Shown: in pieces, positions 8,837-19,091 of the stretch
Layout: every line of letters starts with the position of its first letter
How positions within the stretch are numbered: the stretch's first letter is position 1
Assembly (NCBI RefSeq): GCF_021728415.1
Contig: NZ_JAKKDV010000002.1
Coordinates: forward strand, 702,195 to 766,194
Direction of reading: 5' to 3'
Origin: Flaviramulus multivorans
Lineage (GTDB): Bacteria; Bacteroidota; Bacteroidia; Flavobacteriales; Flavobacteriaceae
DNA length: 64,000 nt
Made by a program: the position numbers and the translations under genes
The notes under the pieces: model-generated
Database searches by the model: none
What the model was told of the DNA's origin: nothing
What the model saw: only the letters and a program-made list of their open reading frames with translations

Positions 8837-10123
8837 TTATAGTGTTTTAGCAACTACATTTACTGCTTGAATAGTAAAATCTAAATCCGCATAGGTTAAA
8901 GCATCTGTTATAAACCAAGTTTCAAAAGCACTTGGCGCAATGTAAACACCTTGGTTTAACATTCCATGAAAGAATTTTTTAAAAGTATCATTATTACCCT
9001 TTGTCGCAGTTTCAAAATCTACAACTTCACTTTCATCAAAATGCACCGAAATCATAGAACCCACTCTATTTATTGTATGCACAATGTTGTTTTCGTTTAA
9101 AACTCTGGCTATACCTTCGTGCAAATATTTGGTTTTATCCGCTAGTCTATTGAAAATTTCAACATCATTATTCAATTCATTTAACATGGCTAAACCTGCA
9201 GCCATTGCTAAGGGGTTTCCACTTAAAGTTCCCGCTTGATAAACAGGCCCTATGGGCGCTAAATAATTCATAATTTCATTTCTCGCTGCAAAAGCACCAA
9301 CAGGCAAACCTCCACCAATTACTTTTCCAAAACAAACAATATCTGCTTTTATATTGTATAATTCTTGAGCACCGCCTTTTGCTAGACGGAAACCCGTCAT
9401 AACCTCATCAAACACCAATAAAATATCATGAGCATCACATAAATCTCGTAACTCTTTTAAAAAGTCATTTTTAGGAGGAACACATCCCATATTACCTGCA
9501 ACAGGCTCAATAATAATACTAGCTATGGCGCCTTTATTCGCTTCAATTAATTGCTTTACATTTTCAATATCATTATAATTAGCCAATAAGGTATCCTTTG
9601 CTGTACCCTGGGTAACACCAGGACTATTGGGTGTTCCAAAAGTACTTGCTCCACTACCCGCCTGTATTAAAAACGAATCAGAATGCCCATGATAACAACC
9701 TGCAAATTTTATAATTTTATCTTTTCCAGTAAAACCACGAGCTAATCTTACAGCACTCATACAAGCTTCGGTACCTGAATTTACAAACCTAATTTTATCA
9801 ATATTTGGCACCATTGATACTGCTAACTCTGCAATTTGAGTTTCAATCTCTGTTGGCATTCCAAACGAAGTTCCTTTTTTAGCTTTTTCAATGACAGCAT
9901 TAACAACGGGTTTGTAAGCATGACCCAAAATCATGGGCCCCCAAGAGTTTATATAATCAATTAATCGATTTCCATCTTCATCATATAAGTATGCTCCTTT
10001 AGCTTCTTTAACAAAAACAGGCATTCCGCCTACACCTTTGAACGCCCTAACAGGTGAGTTTACACCTCCTGGAATAACTTTTTCTGCTTGTGCAAACAAT
10101 GCACTACTTCTTTTATAAATCAT
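8837..10123 (-). CDS. hemL: Glutamate-1-semialdehyde 2,1-aminomutase
   Basis: HemL makes 5-aminolevulinate from glutamate-1-semialdehyde, the entry to haem synthesis by the C5 route. It is a PLP enzyme of the aminotransferase III class. [17 protein letters not shown] and the [15 protein letters not shown] segment with the PLP Lys267 are clear, and the 428-aa length is standard. It appears to head a run of minus-strand genes (with a glucosaminidase and PLP lyase upstream), only 8 nt after the glucosaminidase gene. Confidence 0.96.
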   Translation of the reverse strand: MIYKRSSALFAQAEKVIPGGVNSPVRAFKGVGGMPVFVKEAKGAYLYDEDGNRLIDYINSWGPMILGHAYKPVVNAVIEKAKKGTSFGMPTEIETQIAELAVSMVPNIDKIRFVNSGTEACMSAVRLARGFTGKDKIIKFAGCYHGHSDSFLIQAGSGASTFGTPNSPGVTQGTAKDTLLANYNDIENVKQLIEANKGAIASIIIEPVAGNMGCVPPKNDFLKELRDLCDAHDILLVFDEVMTGFRLAKGGAQELYNIKADIVCFGKVIGGGLPVGAFAARNEIMNYLAPIGPVYQAGTLSGNPLAMAAGLAMLNELNNDVEIFNRLADKTKYLHEGIARVLNENNIVHTINRVGSMISVHFDESEVVDFETATKGNNDTFKKFFHGMLNQGVYIAPSAFETWFITDALTYADLDFTIQAVNVVAKTL

Positions 10124-10131
10124 TAATTCAA

Positions 10132-10926
10132 TTAATTTTCTGATGGTTTTACCACTAATATTTGCCCAATACTAAGGGTGGTATTGCTTAACCCATTTAA
10201 GTTTTGAAGTTCTTTTACTGTTATATTATAACGCCTAGAAATGGAATATAAAGTATCACCTTTAGAAACCGTGTAGGTTACAACATCTTCCGTTGGTTGT
10301 TCATAAGTAGTATAAGTATCCCCTAGCACTTCCTTATCAAATTCATGCAGATTGTAACGCTCAATTAAACTAATTAGCTTATCTGGATACTTTCTATCGG
10401 TAGCATAACCTGCAGCTCTCAATCCTTTTGCCCAACCTTTATAATCTTCTTTTTTTAAATCGAATAAATTGGAATAACGCTTTCTTTCAGTTAAAAATAA
10501 GGAGTGATCTCTAAACGAATATTTAGCATCAATATATTTTCTAAAACATTCTTGTTTAGCATCATCATCATGGTAAATTTTTGCTCCAGTCCATTCATGG
10601 CATTTAATTCCAAAATGATTATTAGCCTCCACAGAAAGACGACCATTTCCTGAACCGGATTCTAAAATACCTTGCGCTAACGTAATGCTCGCAGGAATAC
10701 CATATAATTTCATCTCCTGTTTAGCTATTTCTTTAAACTCATCAATATACTGCTCAGTTTTACTTGCGTAAGTTTTTGGATTTTCAGGATTAGATTTGGT
10801 AGTTTCCTCGGTCTTAATTTCAACTTGTTCCACATTTTTACTCGGTTTTCTTTCAACAATAGCTTTTTTGGAGCGACAGCTAAAAAACAAACATCCAAAA
10901 CATATTATTAATAGTATTCTCTTCAT
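10132..10926 (-). CDS. Lipoprotein glucosaminidase with C-terminal LysM
   Basis: A signal peptide with lipobox (FFSC) leads to an FlgJ/endo-beta-N-acetylglucosaminidase-type domain (about residues 60-195: [18 protein letters not shown], with the catalytic Glu, then FGIKC and [14 protein letters not shown]). A LysM repeat ([19 protein letters not shown]) binds peptidoglycan at the C-terminus. The predicted role is peptidoglycan remodelling at the envelope. It is 4 nt downstream of the PLP lyase gene. Confidence 0.92.
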   Translation of the reverse strand: MKRILLIICFGCLFFSCRSKKAIVERKPSKNVEQVEIKTEETTKSNPENPKTYASKTEQYIDEFKEIAKQEMKLYGIPASITLAQGILESGSGNGRLSVEANNHFGIKCHEWTGAKIYHDDDAKQECFRKYIDAKYSFRDHSLFLTERKRYSNLFDLKKEDYKGWAKGLRAAGYATDRKYPDKLISLIERYNLHEFDKEVLGDTYTTYEQPTEDVVTYTVSKGDTLYSISRRYNITVKELQNLNGLSNTTLSIGQILVVKPSEN

Positions 10927-10930
10927 TAAA

Positions 10931-11842
10931 TTACTTTATTAATGGTAAATTTTTCTTTTTTAAACTTACATTCATCCCTTCTATTCCTTGCAATCCTCCT
11001 GTGTGAATAGCAAGAATTTTAGAGTCTTTTGGAAAATAATTTTTATCAATTAAATTCATTATTCCAAACATCATTTTGCTGGTATAAATAGGATCTAATG
11101 GAATGCTATAATCATTTTTAAATTCGTTTATAAAACTGATTAAGTCTTCATTTATTTTAGCGTATCCTCCAAAATGATAATCAGTTATTAATTTCCAATT
11201 GGTTTTGGATACAAATTTACTAATATCTTCATTTAAAAAATCGCCTTTTAATGCAGGAAAACCCAAAACTTGTTGACTAGGTTTTGAACAATTGATAAGG
11301 CCCGAAATAGTACCACCCGTACCAACAGAGCAACAAATATAATCGAAGGTTTTATCTTGGTCGTTCAATATCTCCCCGCACCCTTTAATTGCCAACTCGT
11401 TCGTTCCGCCTTCTGGAATTAAATAAAATGCCCCAAATTCGGTTTTCAACATACTTAAAAAATCATTGGAATTTTTATCTTGATAAATTTCTCTTGAAAT
11501 AAACTTAAACTGCATCCCGCATTGCTTTGCAAAGTTTAAGGTGGGGTTGTGTTCCATTTTATCAAACAACTCCTCTCCTCTTATAATACCAATCGTTTTA
11601 AAGCCTAAGTTTTGACCTGCAGATGCTACCGCAGCGATATGATTTGAATAGGCACCACCAAAGGTAAGCAAGGTTTCAATCCCTAATTTTTTAGCTTCAA
11701 TCAGGTTGTATTTAAGCTTCCTGTATTTGTTCCCAGAAACAAATGGATGAATTTCATCCTCACGTTTTACAAATAACTCAACGCGCTTTTCTTTAGGTAA
11801 ACTGATGTATTGGTTAATGCTATTTTGAGGCCTAAATATCAT
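10931..11842 (-). CDS. ACC deaminase / D-cysteine desulfhydrase family PLP enzyme
   Basis: The tryptophan-synthase-beta fold is evident: KREDEIHPFVSGNKYRKLKY near the N-terminus holds the PLP Lys, SNHIAAVASAG follows, and SVGTGGTISGL is the phosphate-binding glycine loop. At 303 aa it is close to the family norm (about 330). Family members deaminate 1-aminocyclopropane-1-carboxylate or desulfhydrate D-cysteine, and the two activities cannot be told apart here. Its start overlaps the end of the upstream gene by 11 nt. Confidence 0.85.
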   Translation of the reverse strand: MIFRPQNSINQYISLPKEKRVELFVKREDEIHPFVSGNKYRKLKYNLIEAKKLGIETLLTFGGAYSNHIAAVASAGQNLGFKTIGIIRGEELFDKMEHNPTLNFAKQCGMQFKFISREIYQDKNSNDFLSMLKTEFGAFYLIPEGGTNELAIKGCGEILNDQDKTFDYICCSVGTGGTISGLINCSKPSQQVLGFPALKGDFLNEDISKFVSKTNWKLITDYHFGGYAKINEDLISFINEFKNDYSIPLDPIYTSKMMFGIMNLIDKNYFPKDSKILAIHTGGLQGIEGMNVSLKKKNLPLIK

Positions 11843-12170
11843 GGTTGCAAAGATACTTTAAAAAACTCCAAAATTTCCGCGTGGTTAAATAATCTAGGTT
11901 GGCTTCGTTTATGTATGCTTCGCGTTCAAACGAAATGTTTCTATAGGCTTTATTCCAATCTTTATATTGAAATAACCTTATTACAAATTCTGTTATATAA
12001 ACCATGTAAAAAGGTAGAATAATCATCTCCAACTGTTGTTTTAGATGTATTTTTTCATGGTTTAGTAAAACCTTGTTTTTTTTCAATTGCTTTGATTTTA
12101 AAAATACAAACGGAAAAAAAGTAAAGCCATAGTAACCATTAGGAACTAAGTATTTCGATATAAAAATCAT
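11832..12170 (-). CDS. Small membrane protein with HEKIH motif
   Basis: A 112-aa protein containing LLNHEKIHLKQQLEM, an HExxH zinc-protease-like motif, next to a hydrophobic helix (ILPFYMVYITEFVIRLF) and a later ERE-AY segment that could supply a third ligand. It resembles the catalytic core of M56/M48-type membrane peptidases, but it is very short, so it may be a minimal relative or a non-catalytic protein. It is the first gene of the unit running to hemL. Confidence 0.65.
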   Translation of the reverse strand: MIFISKYLVPNGYYGFTFFPFVFLKSKQLKKNKVLLNHEKIHLKQQLEMIILPFYMVYITEFVIRLFQYKDWNKAYRNISFEREAYINEANLDYLTTRKFWSFLKYLCNHDI

Positions 12171-12205
12171 GATTATAGCAATTCAAAAATCAATCCAAAT
12201 TACAT

Positions 12206-12213
12206 TATCTTTG
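12206..12213 (+). promoter_or_regulatory. Candidate -7 element for the DUF5522 gene
   Basis: TATCTTTG fits TAnnTTTG and lies only 6 nt before the ATG, implying a very short leader. The same TATCTTTGTG string precedes lysS. Confidence 0.4.
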
Positions 12214-12219
12214 TGAAAG

Positions 12220-12384
12220 ATGAAAAAAATTATCCCCATTGAAGAAGGAGACTTTTACCTTACTCCCGAAGGTTACCGATGTTTCACAGAACGGTATCAC
12301 CTAAAAAGAGGGTATTGTTGTGAAAGTGGATGCAGACATTGCCCTTATGGGTATAATTTAAAAACTAATACCCAGAAAAAATAG
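12220..12384 (+). CDS. DUF5522-family small cysteine-rich protein
   Basis: A 54-residue gene. It starts MKKIIPIEEGDFYLTPEG and ends with a compact cysteine cluster, GYCCESGCRHCPYGYN, which is the DUF5522 signature and probably binds metal. The function is unknown. Its start lies 50 nt from the divergent HEKIH gene. Confidence 0.85.
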   Translation: MKKIIPIEEGDFYLTPEGYRCFTERYHLKRGYCCESGCRHCPYGYNLKTNTQKK

Positions 12385-12512
12385 AATCGTTATAATCAAA
12401 AAATTGCCATTTGTTGGTATGATTATTGATGCTTTAATAAAGAATTAAGATTGATTGGATGTTTTAAATTTCCAAACAGTCATTTTAATAATTAACTTTA
12501 AAAAATACAGCT

Positions 12513-13070
12513 ATGAAAAAATTATTAAAAGTATTTCCTCTTCTAGCTTTGCTAATTATTGTATCGTCTTGTAGTTCTGTTAAAGTCGCAACAGACTATG
12601 ACAAAAATGCGAAATTTAGTGAATACAAAACCTTTGCGTTTTTTAAAACAGGTATTGATAAAGCTGAAATTAGCGATTTAGATAAACGCCGAATTTTACG
12701 TGCTATCGAATCAGAACTTTTAGCAAAAGGCTTTACAAAATCTGAAAACCCTGATTTATTAGTTAGTCTTTTTACAAAATCTCAACAACGTGTTGACGTT
12801 TACAACAACTCTTGGGGTTATGGTGCCTGGGGTTGGGGCGGTTGGGGTGGCTTCGGACCCGGTTGGGGCTGGGGTTGGAATCAACCTAACGTTTCAACGA
12901 GTACACAAGGTTATTTGTATATAGACCTTATAGATGCCAAGAAAAAAGAGTTGGTTTGGCAAGGTATGGGTACTGGTTACCTAAGTAGAAATATGGAAAA
13001 GAAAGAAGCTCGCATTAAAGAATTTGTCTTTAAAATCATGGAAAAATATCCCCCGGGAGCCCAACAATAA
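12513..13070 (+). CDS. DUF4136 lipoprotein
   Basis: A lipobox (IVSSC) is followed by the DUF4136 pattern: YKTFAFF near the start, DLDKRRILRAIESELLAKGF in the middle and a closing helix. Unusually rich Gly/Trp sequence (WGYGAWGWGGWGG then GPGWGWGW) interrupts the domain at about residues 105-125. Many DUF4136 members have a shorter or plainer loop there. It is a single gene with its own terminator and unknown function. Confidence 0.85.
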   Translation: MKKLLKVFPLLALLIIVSSCSSVKVATDYDKNAKFSEYKTFAFFKTGIDKAEISDLDKRRILRAIESELLAKGFTKSENPDLLVSLFTKSQQRVDVYNNSWGYGAWGWGGWGGFGPGWGWGWNQPNVSTSTQGYLYIDLIDAKKKELVWQGMGTGYLSRNMEKKEARIKEFVFKIMEKYPPGAQQ

Positions 13071-13076
13071 ATTTCT

Positions 13077-13104
13077 AAAAGCAACTCGGTGAGTTGCTTT
13101 TTTA
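13077..13104 (+). terminator. Terminator after DUF4136 gene
   Basis: AAAAGCAACTC and GAGTTGCTTTT with a 3-nt loop, then a T-rich tail. Confidence 0.85.
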
Positions 13105-13175
13105 TTTAACAACAGTTTATAAAACGTTTTATACAGAATTCGTATTTTTACCTTAGAATACTTTAAAGGATAGTA

Positions 13176-14936
13176 ATGCTCGACAATATTGAATCTAACG
13201 ACATATTAAACCGTTTACCTAAACACTTAAAGCAATTTATAAAGCCGCAAAACTATGAAGATTATTCTGCCATAGATCAAGCGGTATGGCGCTATGTAAT
13301 GCGTAAAAATGTCGATTTTTTAACTACCGTAGCGCATAAGTCGTATTTAGAAGGTTTGAAACTTACTGGAATTTCTATTGATAGTATCCCTAATATGTAT
13401 GGGATGAATCGTATTTTAAAAGAAATTGGTTGGGCAGCAGTAGCAGTTGATGGTTTTATTCCACCCAATGCCTTTATGGAGTTTCAAGCCTATAATATTT
13501 TAGTTATTGCCAGTGATATCCGTCAGTTAGAACACATTGAGTACACACCAGCACCAGATATTATTCACGAAGGTGCAGGACATGCTCCTATTATTGCCAA
13601 CCCTGAATATGCAGAGTATTTAAGACGCTTTGGTGAAATTGGTTGCAAAGCCATTTCATCTGCAAAAGATTATGAATTGTACGAAGCAGTAAGGCACTTA
13701 TCTATTATAAAAGAGGCTCCTAATTCGTCTGAAGAAGACATTGCTTCTGCTGAGAAAAAAGTGGAAGAACTGCAGCAAAACATGGGAGAACCTAGTGAAA
13801 TGGCTCTTATAAGAAATTTACACTGGTGGACCGTTGAGTATGGTTTAATTGGCACTCTTGAAAATCCTAAAATTTATGGTGCCGGATTGTTATCCTCTAT
13901 TGGGGAGAGTGCTTGGTGTATGACAGATGCTGTTAAGAAATTACCTTATGATATTAACGCAACATACAAAGACTTTGATATTACAAAACCTCAACCACAA
14001 CTATTTGTTACGCAAGATTTTGCTCGTTTAAGTTTGGTTTTAGAGGAATTTGCAAACACTATGGCATTGCGAAATGGTGGATTATCAGGTGTTAACAAAC
14101 TTATAAATTCTAATGCTTTAGGGACTGTAGAGTTGAGTACAGGTATTCAAATTTCTGGAGTTTTTACTCAGGTTATTGAAGCCAATGGAAAACCCATTTA
14201 TATTCAAGCAACTGGCGAATCAGCCTTGTCATATAGAGAAAAAGAGCTTGTTGGTCATGGTGTTAAAACACATCCAAAAGGGTTTGGATCACCCATTGGA
14301 AAACTAAAAGGCATCAATATTGCGATTGAAGATATGAGTCCTAGAGACTTAAGTGCTTATAATATTTATGAAGAAAAAACAATAACGCTTGAGTTTGAAG
14401 GTGGTATAAAAGTTTCTGGTGAAATTATTACTGGAAAACGAAATCTTCAAGGAAAAATAATCCTTATTAGTTTTAAAGATTGCACCGTTACGCATGGTAA
14501 TACCACCTTGTTTAAACCCGAATGGGGTATTTATGATATGGCTGTTGGAAAAGAAATTGTTTCCGCTTTTTCAGGACCTGCTGATTTGAATAGTTTTGAT
14601 TTAATAACCCACAAACCATCATCAGAGACCATTCATGTGAAAAAATCAAAAGAACGTTTAGAATTAGAAAGTTTTTACCAGCAAGTAAGAGATTATAGGG
14701 AAGGTAAAAACCGAACCATTTCAAGAACCAAAGTCTTGGAACAACTTATTGAAAAACATCCCAACGATTGGTTATTACCTATTGAACTTTATGAATTGGC
14801 TTTTAAAGGCCATGAGAAAACACTCTGTAATAGTATTTTACAACATTTAGAAACCATAAAACAAAACCGTCCCGAAGTTGGTAAGTTAATTGATGATGGG
14901 TTAGGAATTATAAAGCAAGAAGTAATCACGAAATAA
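13176..14936 (+). CDS. Aromatic amino-acid hydroxylase (phenylalanine 4-monooxygenase-like) with long C-terminal extension
   Basis: The N-terminal 300 residues match biopterin-dependent aromatic amino-acid hydroxylases: PDIIHEGAGHAP provides iron ligands His131 and His136, and WWTVEYGLIG provides Glu221. This is the non-haem iron triad used to hydroxylate Phe, Tyr or Trp. At 586 aa it is about twice the length of bacterial PheH. The second half (about 310-586) contains a beta-rich region and a helical C-terminus that I do not recognise. The gene stands alone between convergent and divergent neighbours. Confidence 0.85.
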   Translation: MLDNIESNDILNRLPKHLKQFIKPQNYEDYSAIDQAVWRYVMRKNVDFLTTVAHKSYLEGLKLTGISIDSIPNMYGMNRILKEIGWAAVAVDGFIPPNAFMEFQAYNILVIASDIRQLEHIEYTPAPDIIHEGAGHAPIIANPEYAEYLRRFGEIGCKAISSAKDYELYEAVRHLSIIKEAPNSSEEDIASAEKKVEELQQNMGEPSEMALIRNLHWWTVEYGLIGTLENPKIYGAGLLSSIGESAWCMTDAVKKLPYDINATYKDFDITKPQPQLFVTQDFARLSLVLEEFANTMALRNGGLSGVNKLINSNALGTVELSTGIQISGVFTQVIEANGKPIYIQATGESALSYREKELVGHGVKTHPKGFGSPIGKLKGINIAIEDMSPRDLSAYNIYEEKTITLEFEGGIKVSGEIITGKRNLQGKIILISFKDCTVTHGNTTLFKPEWGIYDMAVGKEIVSAFSGPADLNSFDLITHKPSSETIHVKKSKERLELESFYQQVRDYREGKNRTISRTKVLEQLIEKHPNDWLLPIELYELAFKGHEKTLCNSILQHLETIKQNRPEVGKLIDDGLGIIKQEVITK

Positions 14937-15009
14937 GCTTTAGCAATTCTAAAGTTTCGATTATTATGAAAAATTTCAATTGTGCTCAGAAAAGTTTAAA
15001 CAAAGGTTT

Positions 15010-15762
15010 TTAGCCGAACCTTTTTAGTGTCTTTTTAGTAAACTTACTTAACACTAATTTTCCGCTAATTTCGGCACGCTGTTCGAGTAATGTGTCCCAA
15101 TGTTCCGTGTTTTCCCAAAAAACAGATTTCATTGCTTTTAAAGCTTCAGGATTATAACTGCTTAGTTTTTCAGCCAAAGTTTTAACTGCTTCATCTAACT
15201 CCTCAACGGAATTAAAAACATCACCATATAAACCTTTTTCCTTTGCATAACCTGGAGAATAAAATTCTTCAGCATTAATAGTCATTTGTGCCATTGCCGT
15301 TTTTCCTATTTTTCTTGAAACTGCAGGCTCAATAACAAATGGTCCAATACCAATACTTAACTCACTTAGTTTTATAGAAGCATATTTAGTTGCCAAACAA
15401 TAATCAGTAGCTGCAGCTAAACCAACACCACCGCCAACGGCTTTTCCTTGGATACGACCAATAATAAGTTTTGGGCATTTACGCATGGCGTTAATCACAT
15501 TGGCGAATCCTGAAAAAAACATCTTACCCTCATCTTCGTTTTCAATAGCTATCAACTCATTAAAACTTGCGCCTGCGCAAAAGGTTCGCTCACCTCCACT
15601 TTTAAGAACTATTACTTTAACAGCATCGCTATTTCCTGCTTCATAAATAATTTGGCTTAACTGCGATAAAACATCACTAGGCATTGAGTTTCTATTGGGA
15701 TGAAAAAACTCAATATATCCAACTTTATTTTCAATTTTTAAGGTAACGTACGGATGTTCCAT
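15010..15762 (-). CDS. Enoyl-CoA hydratase/isomerase (crotonase) family protein
   Basis: A crotonase fold of normal length (250 aa). TFCAGASFNEL and GKAVGGGVGLAAATDYCLAT form the oxyanion hole. The second catalytic acid position lies in the IGIGPFVIEPAV segment, without the usual Glu-rich pattern, so hydratase activity is not certain. The substrate cannot be deduced: relatives act on enoyl-CoA, methylglutaconyl-CoA or phenylacetate intermediates. It is a short minus-strand unit converging on the hydroxylase gene. Confidence 0.85.
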   Translation of the reverse strand: MEHPYVTLKIENKVGYIEFFHPNRNSMPSDVLSQLSQIIYEAGNSDAVKVIVLKSGGERTFCAGASFNELIAIENEDEGKMFFSGFANVINAMRKCPKLIIGRIQGKAVGGGVGLAAATDYCLATKYASIKLSELSIGIGPFVIEPAVSRKIGKTAMAQMTINAEEFYSPGYAKEKGLYGDVFNSVEELDEAVKTLAEKLSSYNPEALKAMKSVFWENTEHWDTLLEQRAEISGKLVLSKFTKKTLKRFG

Positions 15763-15808
15763 AGATTCTAAAAAAGTCTTTTACTTTATGATATGAAGAT
15801 ACGCAAAA

Positions 15809-16423
15809 CTACAACTTTATATATTGTAATTCTTCGTTTTTTAAAATGGGGGTTTCGTTATACTTTAAAGTCCATCCTAACGAATTTGTTAGAATATAAA
15901 ACTTTGAAAGCTCGCTAATCAATCTGTTTTTAGCATTCGTTTTTAAATCGGAAGCTTCAATCTTTCTAGTTAAAGAAGCCTTTACTATGTTTTTAATATC
16001 GTTATAATCTTTGGCCTCAAAAGGGTTTAAAAAATCTGCCTGAACATCATAATACTCCAAATCTGGATTAATTTTAATTTCTTCTTCTGGAATACTTAAA
16101 ATAGTAAGTGTTTTGTTTGCTTGGTCTATTTCAAATTCAATTTTACTTAAATCGTAGGCAATAGTAACGTCTGCATTAACAACAACTAATGCTTTTTTTT
16201 CAGAAGTAAAAAAATCTCCAAAAATATCTTTTGAGTTTTTATAGTTGAAAACTTCACTAAAATGCCCTTCGGTTACAATAAGTTTTCCAACATTATTTAT
16301 TTGTTCTTGAATAAGCGCTGAACTTTCTTGAAGTACAATTTTATCTTCTCTCTTTTCTCCACAATATTTAAAAGTGAATAAAACAATTAAAGTAACAATA
16401 ACACCAAATAGAATTTTTCGCAT
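15809..16423 (-). CDS. DUF4230 membrane-anchored protein
   Basis: One N-terminal membrane segment (MRKILFGVIVTLIVLFTF) is followed by the DUF4230 domain, with VTEGHFSEVFNY, ALVVVNADVTIAYDLSKI and a terminal helical region. I use the ATG at 16423 because it directly precedes the signal anchor. A start 16 codons upstream adds a poorly fitting stretch. Function unknown; probably faces the periplasm. Confidence 0.85.
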   Translation of the reverse strand: MRKILFGVIVTLIVLFTFKYCGEKREDKIVLQESSALIQEQINNVGKLIVTEGHFSEVFNYKNSKDIFGDFFTSEKKALVVVNADVTIAYDLSKIEFEIDQANKTLTILSIPEEEIKINPDLEYYDVQADFLNPFEAKDYNDIKNIVKASLTRKIEASDLKTNAKNRLISELSKFYILTNSLGWTLKYNETPILKNEELQYIKL

Positions 16424-16492
16424 ATACGAATTTAAACAAAAAAACATTAGTTCCCTGCAATATGAAATCAATCGAAAAAATCAAAACGACAA

Positions 16493-17143
16493 TTAAATTA
16501 AATTATTTCTCTGAGCTTTTTGCACAGCCTCTAACTTGTTGTGTACTTGTAGCTTTTTGTAGATGTTTTCAATATGTTTCCTAACGGTTCCCGACGACAA
16601 AATAAGGTTATCAGCAATTTTATTATAGTTCAACCCTTTACTTAATTGCTCTAAGACATCAATTTCTCTTGAAGTTAATTGAATGTCTTCTTTATCTTCT
16701 TTGTTCTGAATTGTTATTGGGTTTCGAAGTAACTTTAAAGTCTTTAAAGCGATGGAAGGATTCATAGCAGCACCGCCATTTATAGTGTCAATAATACCAT
16801 CGTGTAAATCTTTTGCATTTATTTCTTTCAACAAATACCCATCAGCACCAGCTTTTATGGCATTAAAAATGTTTTCATCGTTATCAAAAACAGTAAGCAT
16901 TATAATTTTAATATGTGGATACTTTTGTTTTACAACTTCTGTTGCTTCAATACCATTTAATATAGGCATTTCAATATCCATCAATATTAAATCGAGATTA
17001 TGATTATCTTCCAACTTCCTTAATAAGTCTGAACCATTCGCTGCTGAAAATTTGAAACTTAAGCTTTTAAAAAAAGAAAGCTTTTCTTTTACGGCATTAA
17101 TTAAAAAACTGTTGTCATCAGCTATAGCTATTTTAATATTCAT
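16493..17143 (-). CDS. NarL/LuxR-type response regulator
   Basis: An N-terminal receiver domain holds the acidic pair Asp9/Asp10, the phospho-acceptor Asp56 (LILMDIEMP) and Lys in LLKEINA. A C-terminal LuxR-type HTH (LTSREIDVLEQLSKGLNYNKIA...) binds DNA. Its ATG overlaps the stop of the histidine kinase gene (ATGA), so the two are cotranscribed and form a two-component pair. Target genes are unknown. Confidence 0.95.
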   Translation of the reverse strand: MNIKIAIADDNSFLINAVKEKLSFFKSLSFKFSAANGSDLLRKLEDNHNLDLILMDIEMPILNGIEATEVVKQKYPHIKIIMLTVFDNDENIFNAIKAGADGYLLKEINAKDLHDGIIDTINGGAAMNPSIALKTLKLLRNPITIQNKEDKEDIQLTSREIDVLEQLSKGLNYNKIADNLILSSGTVRKHIENIYKKLQVHNKLEAVQKAQRNNLI

Positions 17144-19086
17144 ACAATTAAACTTACTTTTGTACCACTATTAATATCACTTTCTAAATTAAACTTAGCG
17201 TTCATATCATTTGATCTTTTTTTCATATTATTCAATCCATTTCCATACGCAATTGAATCTTTATCAAACCCTTTACCATCATCATAAATTGAAAATTCGA
17301 TATACTCATTTTTAGTTTTAATATCTATATTAATGGTTGAAGCCTCTGAATATTTAATAGCATTGTTAACAGCTTCTTGAATAATTCTATAAATATTCAT
17401 GCCTTTTACAGATGCAAATTCTAAATCCTTAGAGAGTGCTTTATCAATATTAAAATTAAATTTAGCAGAGTTTGAGGAAATATTGGCTTTCTCAATAAAG
17501 TTTGAAATTCTAACCTGCAAATCTTCTAAAGTAATACTGTTTTTATTCATCGCCCAAATGGTGTCTCGCAATTCATAAATTGTATCTTTTGCAAAAGCAC
17601 TAATATCTTGCAACTTATTGTTAAGCTTCTTGTTTGATATTTTAAAACCGAACTGTAAATTTTCAATTGAAGAAATAATAAAAGTCAATTGTGCTCCAAT
17701 GTTATCATGTAAATCCCTCGAAATCCTAAGGCGTTGTTCGTGCAATCTATTTTGTGTTTCTATCTTAGTTAATGCTACTTTCAGCTCATTTTCCTTTTGT
17801 AATTGTGCGTTTTTCAATTTTTGTTGATTAAATAACAAATATCCTAAAATTGCTAGTACTGCGGCTAAAACACCCAGTCCAATAATTTGTGTGTTTTTAT
17901 GATTAATGTGAAGTTCTTTTTCAGCTAAATTAGCTCTTTGAGAAAGAATTTCTTTCTCTTTTTTTTCGGTTTGATATCTTGTTTCCAACTCACTTGTAAT
18001 ATTTTGCATATTCTCTTGAGCCATTGTTTCTTGAGTTTTTACATATAAGTTTGTATAATAAGAAACACTGTCTGCTTTAGACTCGTAGGCATAAATTGGT
18101 ATAAGTTGTAAATAAACCAACAAAAGCTTATCCGTAATCCCCTCTTTTTTAAACACTTTCAAGTTATCTAATAAAATAGGTTTCGATTTTTTAAATTCTC
18201 CCAGTTGATTATAAATACCTGCCAACGTTAGCTTAGAACTTTCTAATTCAGTTTTCAAATTTGTCTTTTCTCTAATTTGAATCGATTTAAGTATATATTT
18301 TTTTGCCTGCTGAAACTCTTTTTTATCATTATAAATTGTTCCTAAGTTATTGTAAGCTGAACCTAGAGTTGGAAACGCATTTACTTTTTCAGAAGCCTCA
18401 ATGCCTTTTTTTAAATTATAAATTGCTTTAGTCGTGTCTTTTAAAAACAAATAAACACTAGCCTTATTTACTAATGCATTACCCAAAAACTCATGTTGGT
18501 TATTTTTTTCGAAAAACGCAATATTCGAATTAAAATATTCCAACGCCTTTGAGTAATTTTTCAAACTCATATAAATGGCTCCAATGTTACTTTTTAATGA
18601 GTTAGCAACAACTTCTACATTCTTTTTTTCATAAAAGTCAAGGGCTTTTAAATAGTAAACCATAGAAGTATCTAAAAGTGTTTTTTTATAAAAAATATTT
18701 CCTAATTTAAAATTTAGCGAAGCCATACCCGCAGAATCCTTTTGAAAAGTTCTGATTTTTAAAGATTCTCTAAAAAGCTTTTCAGAAGTAGTATAATCTC
18801 CTTTTAAATAGTAAACAACTCCGTTGTCGCTTATAGTTTGCGACAAAAACGAAGAATCTTTAAGTTTGTGTGCTAGTTTAAGTGCCTTTTTTCCATAAAC
18901 TAAGGCTGAGTCTGTTGAGATAGAGCTGTAATACCATGTTAAATCACCAAATATTTTTGCTTTTAACTTATCATTTGTTGGTTTAGTTAGTTCTAATTTT
19001 AGACTGTCTATAATTTTAGTAGTATTTTGAGAATAACAACAAAAACTAGTTAGTAAAGCAATAAAATAGAGAATACTTTTTTTCAT
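17140..19086 (-). CDS. TPR-containing sensor histidine kinase (HisKA_3 type)
   Basis: A signal peptide is followed by about 350 residues of TPR repeats in the periplasm, a coiled stretch, one membrane helix (IIGLGVLAAVLAILGYLLF), the HisKA_3 phospho-acceptor box (SRDLHDNIGAQ, His460) and a C-terminal HATPase (NAIKYSEA, DDGKGFD, GNGLNNM). This is the common Bacteroidota design in which the TPR region senses an unknown signal. It partners the overlapping downstream response regulator and follows a tiny membrane protein gene by 5 nt. Confidence 0.94.
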   Translation of the reverse strand: MKKSILYFIALLTSFCCYSQNTTKIIDSLKLELTKPTNDKLKAKIFGDLTWYYSSISTDSALVYGKKALKLAHKLKDSSFLSQTISDNGVVYYLKGDYTTSEKLFRESLKIRTFQKDSAGMASLNFKLGNIFYKKTLLDTSMVYYLKALDFYEKKNVEVVANSLKSNIGAIYMSLKNYSKALEYFNSNIAFFEKNNQHEFLGNALVNKASVYLFLKDTTKAIYNLKKGIEASEKVNAFPTLGSAYNNLGTIYNDKKEFQQAKKYILKSIQIREKTNLKTELESSKLTLAGIYNQLGEFKKSKPILLDNLKVFKKEGITDKLLLVYLQLIPIYAYESKADSVSYYTNLYVKTQETMAQENMQNITSELETRYQTEKKEKEILSQRANLAEKELHINHKNTQIIGLGVLAAVLAILGYLLFNQQKLKNAQLQKENELKVALTKIETQNRLHEQRLRISRDLHDNIGAQLTFIISSIENLQFGFKISNKKLNNKLQDISAFAKDTIYELRDTIWAMNKNSITLEDLQVRISNFIEKANISSNSAKFNFNIDKALSKDLEFASVKGMNIYRIIQEAVNNAIKYSEASTINIDIKTKNEYIEFSIYDDGKGFDKDSIAYGNGLNNMKKRSNDMNAKFNLESDINSGTKVSLIV

Positions 19087-19091
19087 TTAAA

